Shown piece by piece: positions 6,860-7,261 of a stretch of DNA of 7,261 nt (position 1 is the stretch's first letter; every line of letters starts with the position of its first letter). Made by a program: the position numbers and the translations under genes. The notes below the pieces were generated by a model that had not been told where the DNA came from, ran no database searches, and saw only the letters and a program-made list of their open reading frames with translations. The stretch is from an uncultured bacterium (GTDB lineage: Bacteria; Gemmatimonadota; Gemmatimonadetes; Palauibacterales; KS3-K002): contig CANPVY010000072.1 in the NCBI GenBank assembly GCA_947581845.1, positions 1 through 7,261 on the forward strand, read 5' to 3'.

Positions 6860-6869
6860 AGCGGCCGCT
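6860..6869. repeat. 10-base perfect palindrome in the exbB leader
   Basis: AGCGGCCGCT is self-complementary and lies about 45 bases downstream of the predicted transcription start and 8 bases before the Shine-Dalgarno. As RNA it can only form a 3-bp stem with a GGCC loop, so an operator-like site is as likely as a structure. Such GC palindromes also occur by chance in this composition. Confidence 0.2.
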
Positions 6870-6877
6870 GTAAGCTC

Positions 6878-6884
6878 AGGAGGT
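6878..6884 (+). promoter_or_regulatory. strong ribosome binding site selecting the TTG start
   Basis: AGGAGGT is a near-perfect Shine-Dalgarno. Its AGGAGG core ends 6 bases before TTG 6890, whereas the next candidate, GTG 6905, is 21 bases away. The spacing therefore decides for the rare TTG start. Confidence 0.7.
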
Positions 6885-6889
6885 TCAAG

Positions 6890-7261
6890 TTGGGCGGTAT
6901 CACAGTGTCCGCGCTCTTGGCGGTCCAGGCCATCGGACAGGGCGAGAGGCTCGATCTGGTGCAGACGTTCAAGGATGGCGGCTTCATGATGTACCCGCTG
7001 GCGTTCTTCGCCATCGCGGGTGTCATCATCAGCATCTGGAAGTTGATCGACCTGCAGATCAAGGGCGCACGGACCCGGAAAGTGCTGTCGGAGACCGATC
7101 AGCTACTGGCTGAGCATCGCATCCAGGACGCGATCCGGCAGTGCCAGGAGTCTAAGGCCCCCGCGGCAGCGATCCTGCTCGCCGGGTTGCGCCGGCACAA
7201 GGAAGGCACCGAGCGGGTCATGAAGGCGATCGAGAACGCGGGCCTGATCGAGCTCGCCGGT
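6890..7261 (+). CDS. MotA/TolQ/ExbB proton channel family protein (N-terminal part)
   Basis: The first 124 residues of an inner-membrane proton-channel subunit; the rest lies beyond the right edge. ExbB/TolQ proteins form a pentamer with ExbD/TolR and use the proton gradient to energise outer-membrane uptake or envelope maintenance. It opens with a short hydrophobic stretch (about 4-16). The family landmark DGGFMMYPLAFFAIAGVIISIWKL follows (about 29-52): a Gly-Gly / Met-Tyr-Pro turn leading into the first membrane helix. A charged cytoplasmic region comes next, with QDAIRQCQESKAPAAAILLAGL (about 76-97) and the characteristic VMKAIENAGLIELAG at the edge. This order matches ExbB more than MotA, but ExbB and TolQ cannot be told apart without the rest or the neighbours. 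The start is TTG with an excellent ribosome binding site, and a promoter of its own lies upstream. ExbD/TolR-type genes would be expected downstream. Confidence 0.88.
   Translation, partial: MGGITVSALLAVQAIGQGERLDLVQTFKDGGFMMYPLAFFAIAGVIISIWKLIDLQIKGARTRKVLSETDQLLAEHRIQDAIRQCQESKAPAAAILLAGLRRHKEGTERVMKAIENAGLIELAG

Noticed and set aside
6847..7062. Minus-strand 71-codon frame over the promoter leader and start of the exbB-like gene
   Set aside because: The plus strand here encodes a clear ExbB/TolQ N-terminus with a strong ribosome binding site; the antisense frame has no supporting signal.
1..7261. CRISPR arrays, tRNA, rRNA, insertion sequences or phage features
   Set aside because: Coding genes fill nearly the whole window. 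The only spacers are 1-87 and 6749-6889, and neither shows spaced repeats, cloverleaf structure or terminal inverted repeats.

Overview
The window is a compact, high-GC stretch read entirely on the + strand. It holds one six-gene operon and the beginning of a second transcription unit. It looks like the chromosome of a diderm (Gram-negative type) bacterium. The clues are the high GC content, an ExbB/TolQ-type proton channel subunit at the right edge, a lipoprotein solute-binding protein, and TAGGTT-type -10 promoter elements. A Gemmatimonadota-like or similar environmental lineage would fit, but that is an impression and no marker gene here can prove it. All six complete genes end in TGA, and reading TGA as stop gives full-length proteins, so the standard bacterial code applies.

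Layout: bases 1-87 are a short leader with a possible -10 element and a clear ribosome binding site. Next comes a LipM/LplA-type octanoyl or lipoyl transferase (88-909, GTG start). It is followed after 17 bases by a complete peptide/nickel-type (Dpp/Opp) ABC importer: a family 5 solute-binding lipoprotein (927-2567), two inner-membrane permeases (2567-3559 and 3552-4703) and two ATPases (4707-5723 and 5723-6748). Junctions inside the transporter are overlaps or 3-base gaps, so the five genes are almost certainly co-transcribed and translationally coupled. After a 141-base spacer with a weak GC-rich hairpin and a good TTGACA-N18-TAGGTT promoter, a TTG-started ExbB/TolQ/MotA-family gene begins at 6890 and runs off the right edge.

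How the genes work together: the lipoprotein captures a peptide or similar small ligand outside the inner membrane. The two permeases form the channel, and the two ATPases, each with a four-cysteine C-terminal motif of the kind that binds an iron-sulfur cluster in this family, power uptake. The lipM-like gene acts in lipoate cofactor assembly and has no obvious mechanistic link to peptide import, although its position suggests shared expression. The ExbB-like gene would energise an outer-membrane or envelope process using the proton gradient and belongs to a separate operon.

I see no mobile element, CRISPR array, tRNA or rRNA, and no clearly new biological system. The most unusual feature is the second permease, which carries about 100 extra N-terminal residues with two predicted additional membrane segments and a Pro-Gly-Leu / Gly-Arg-Arg-Arg motif.
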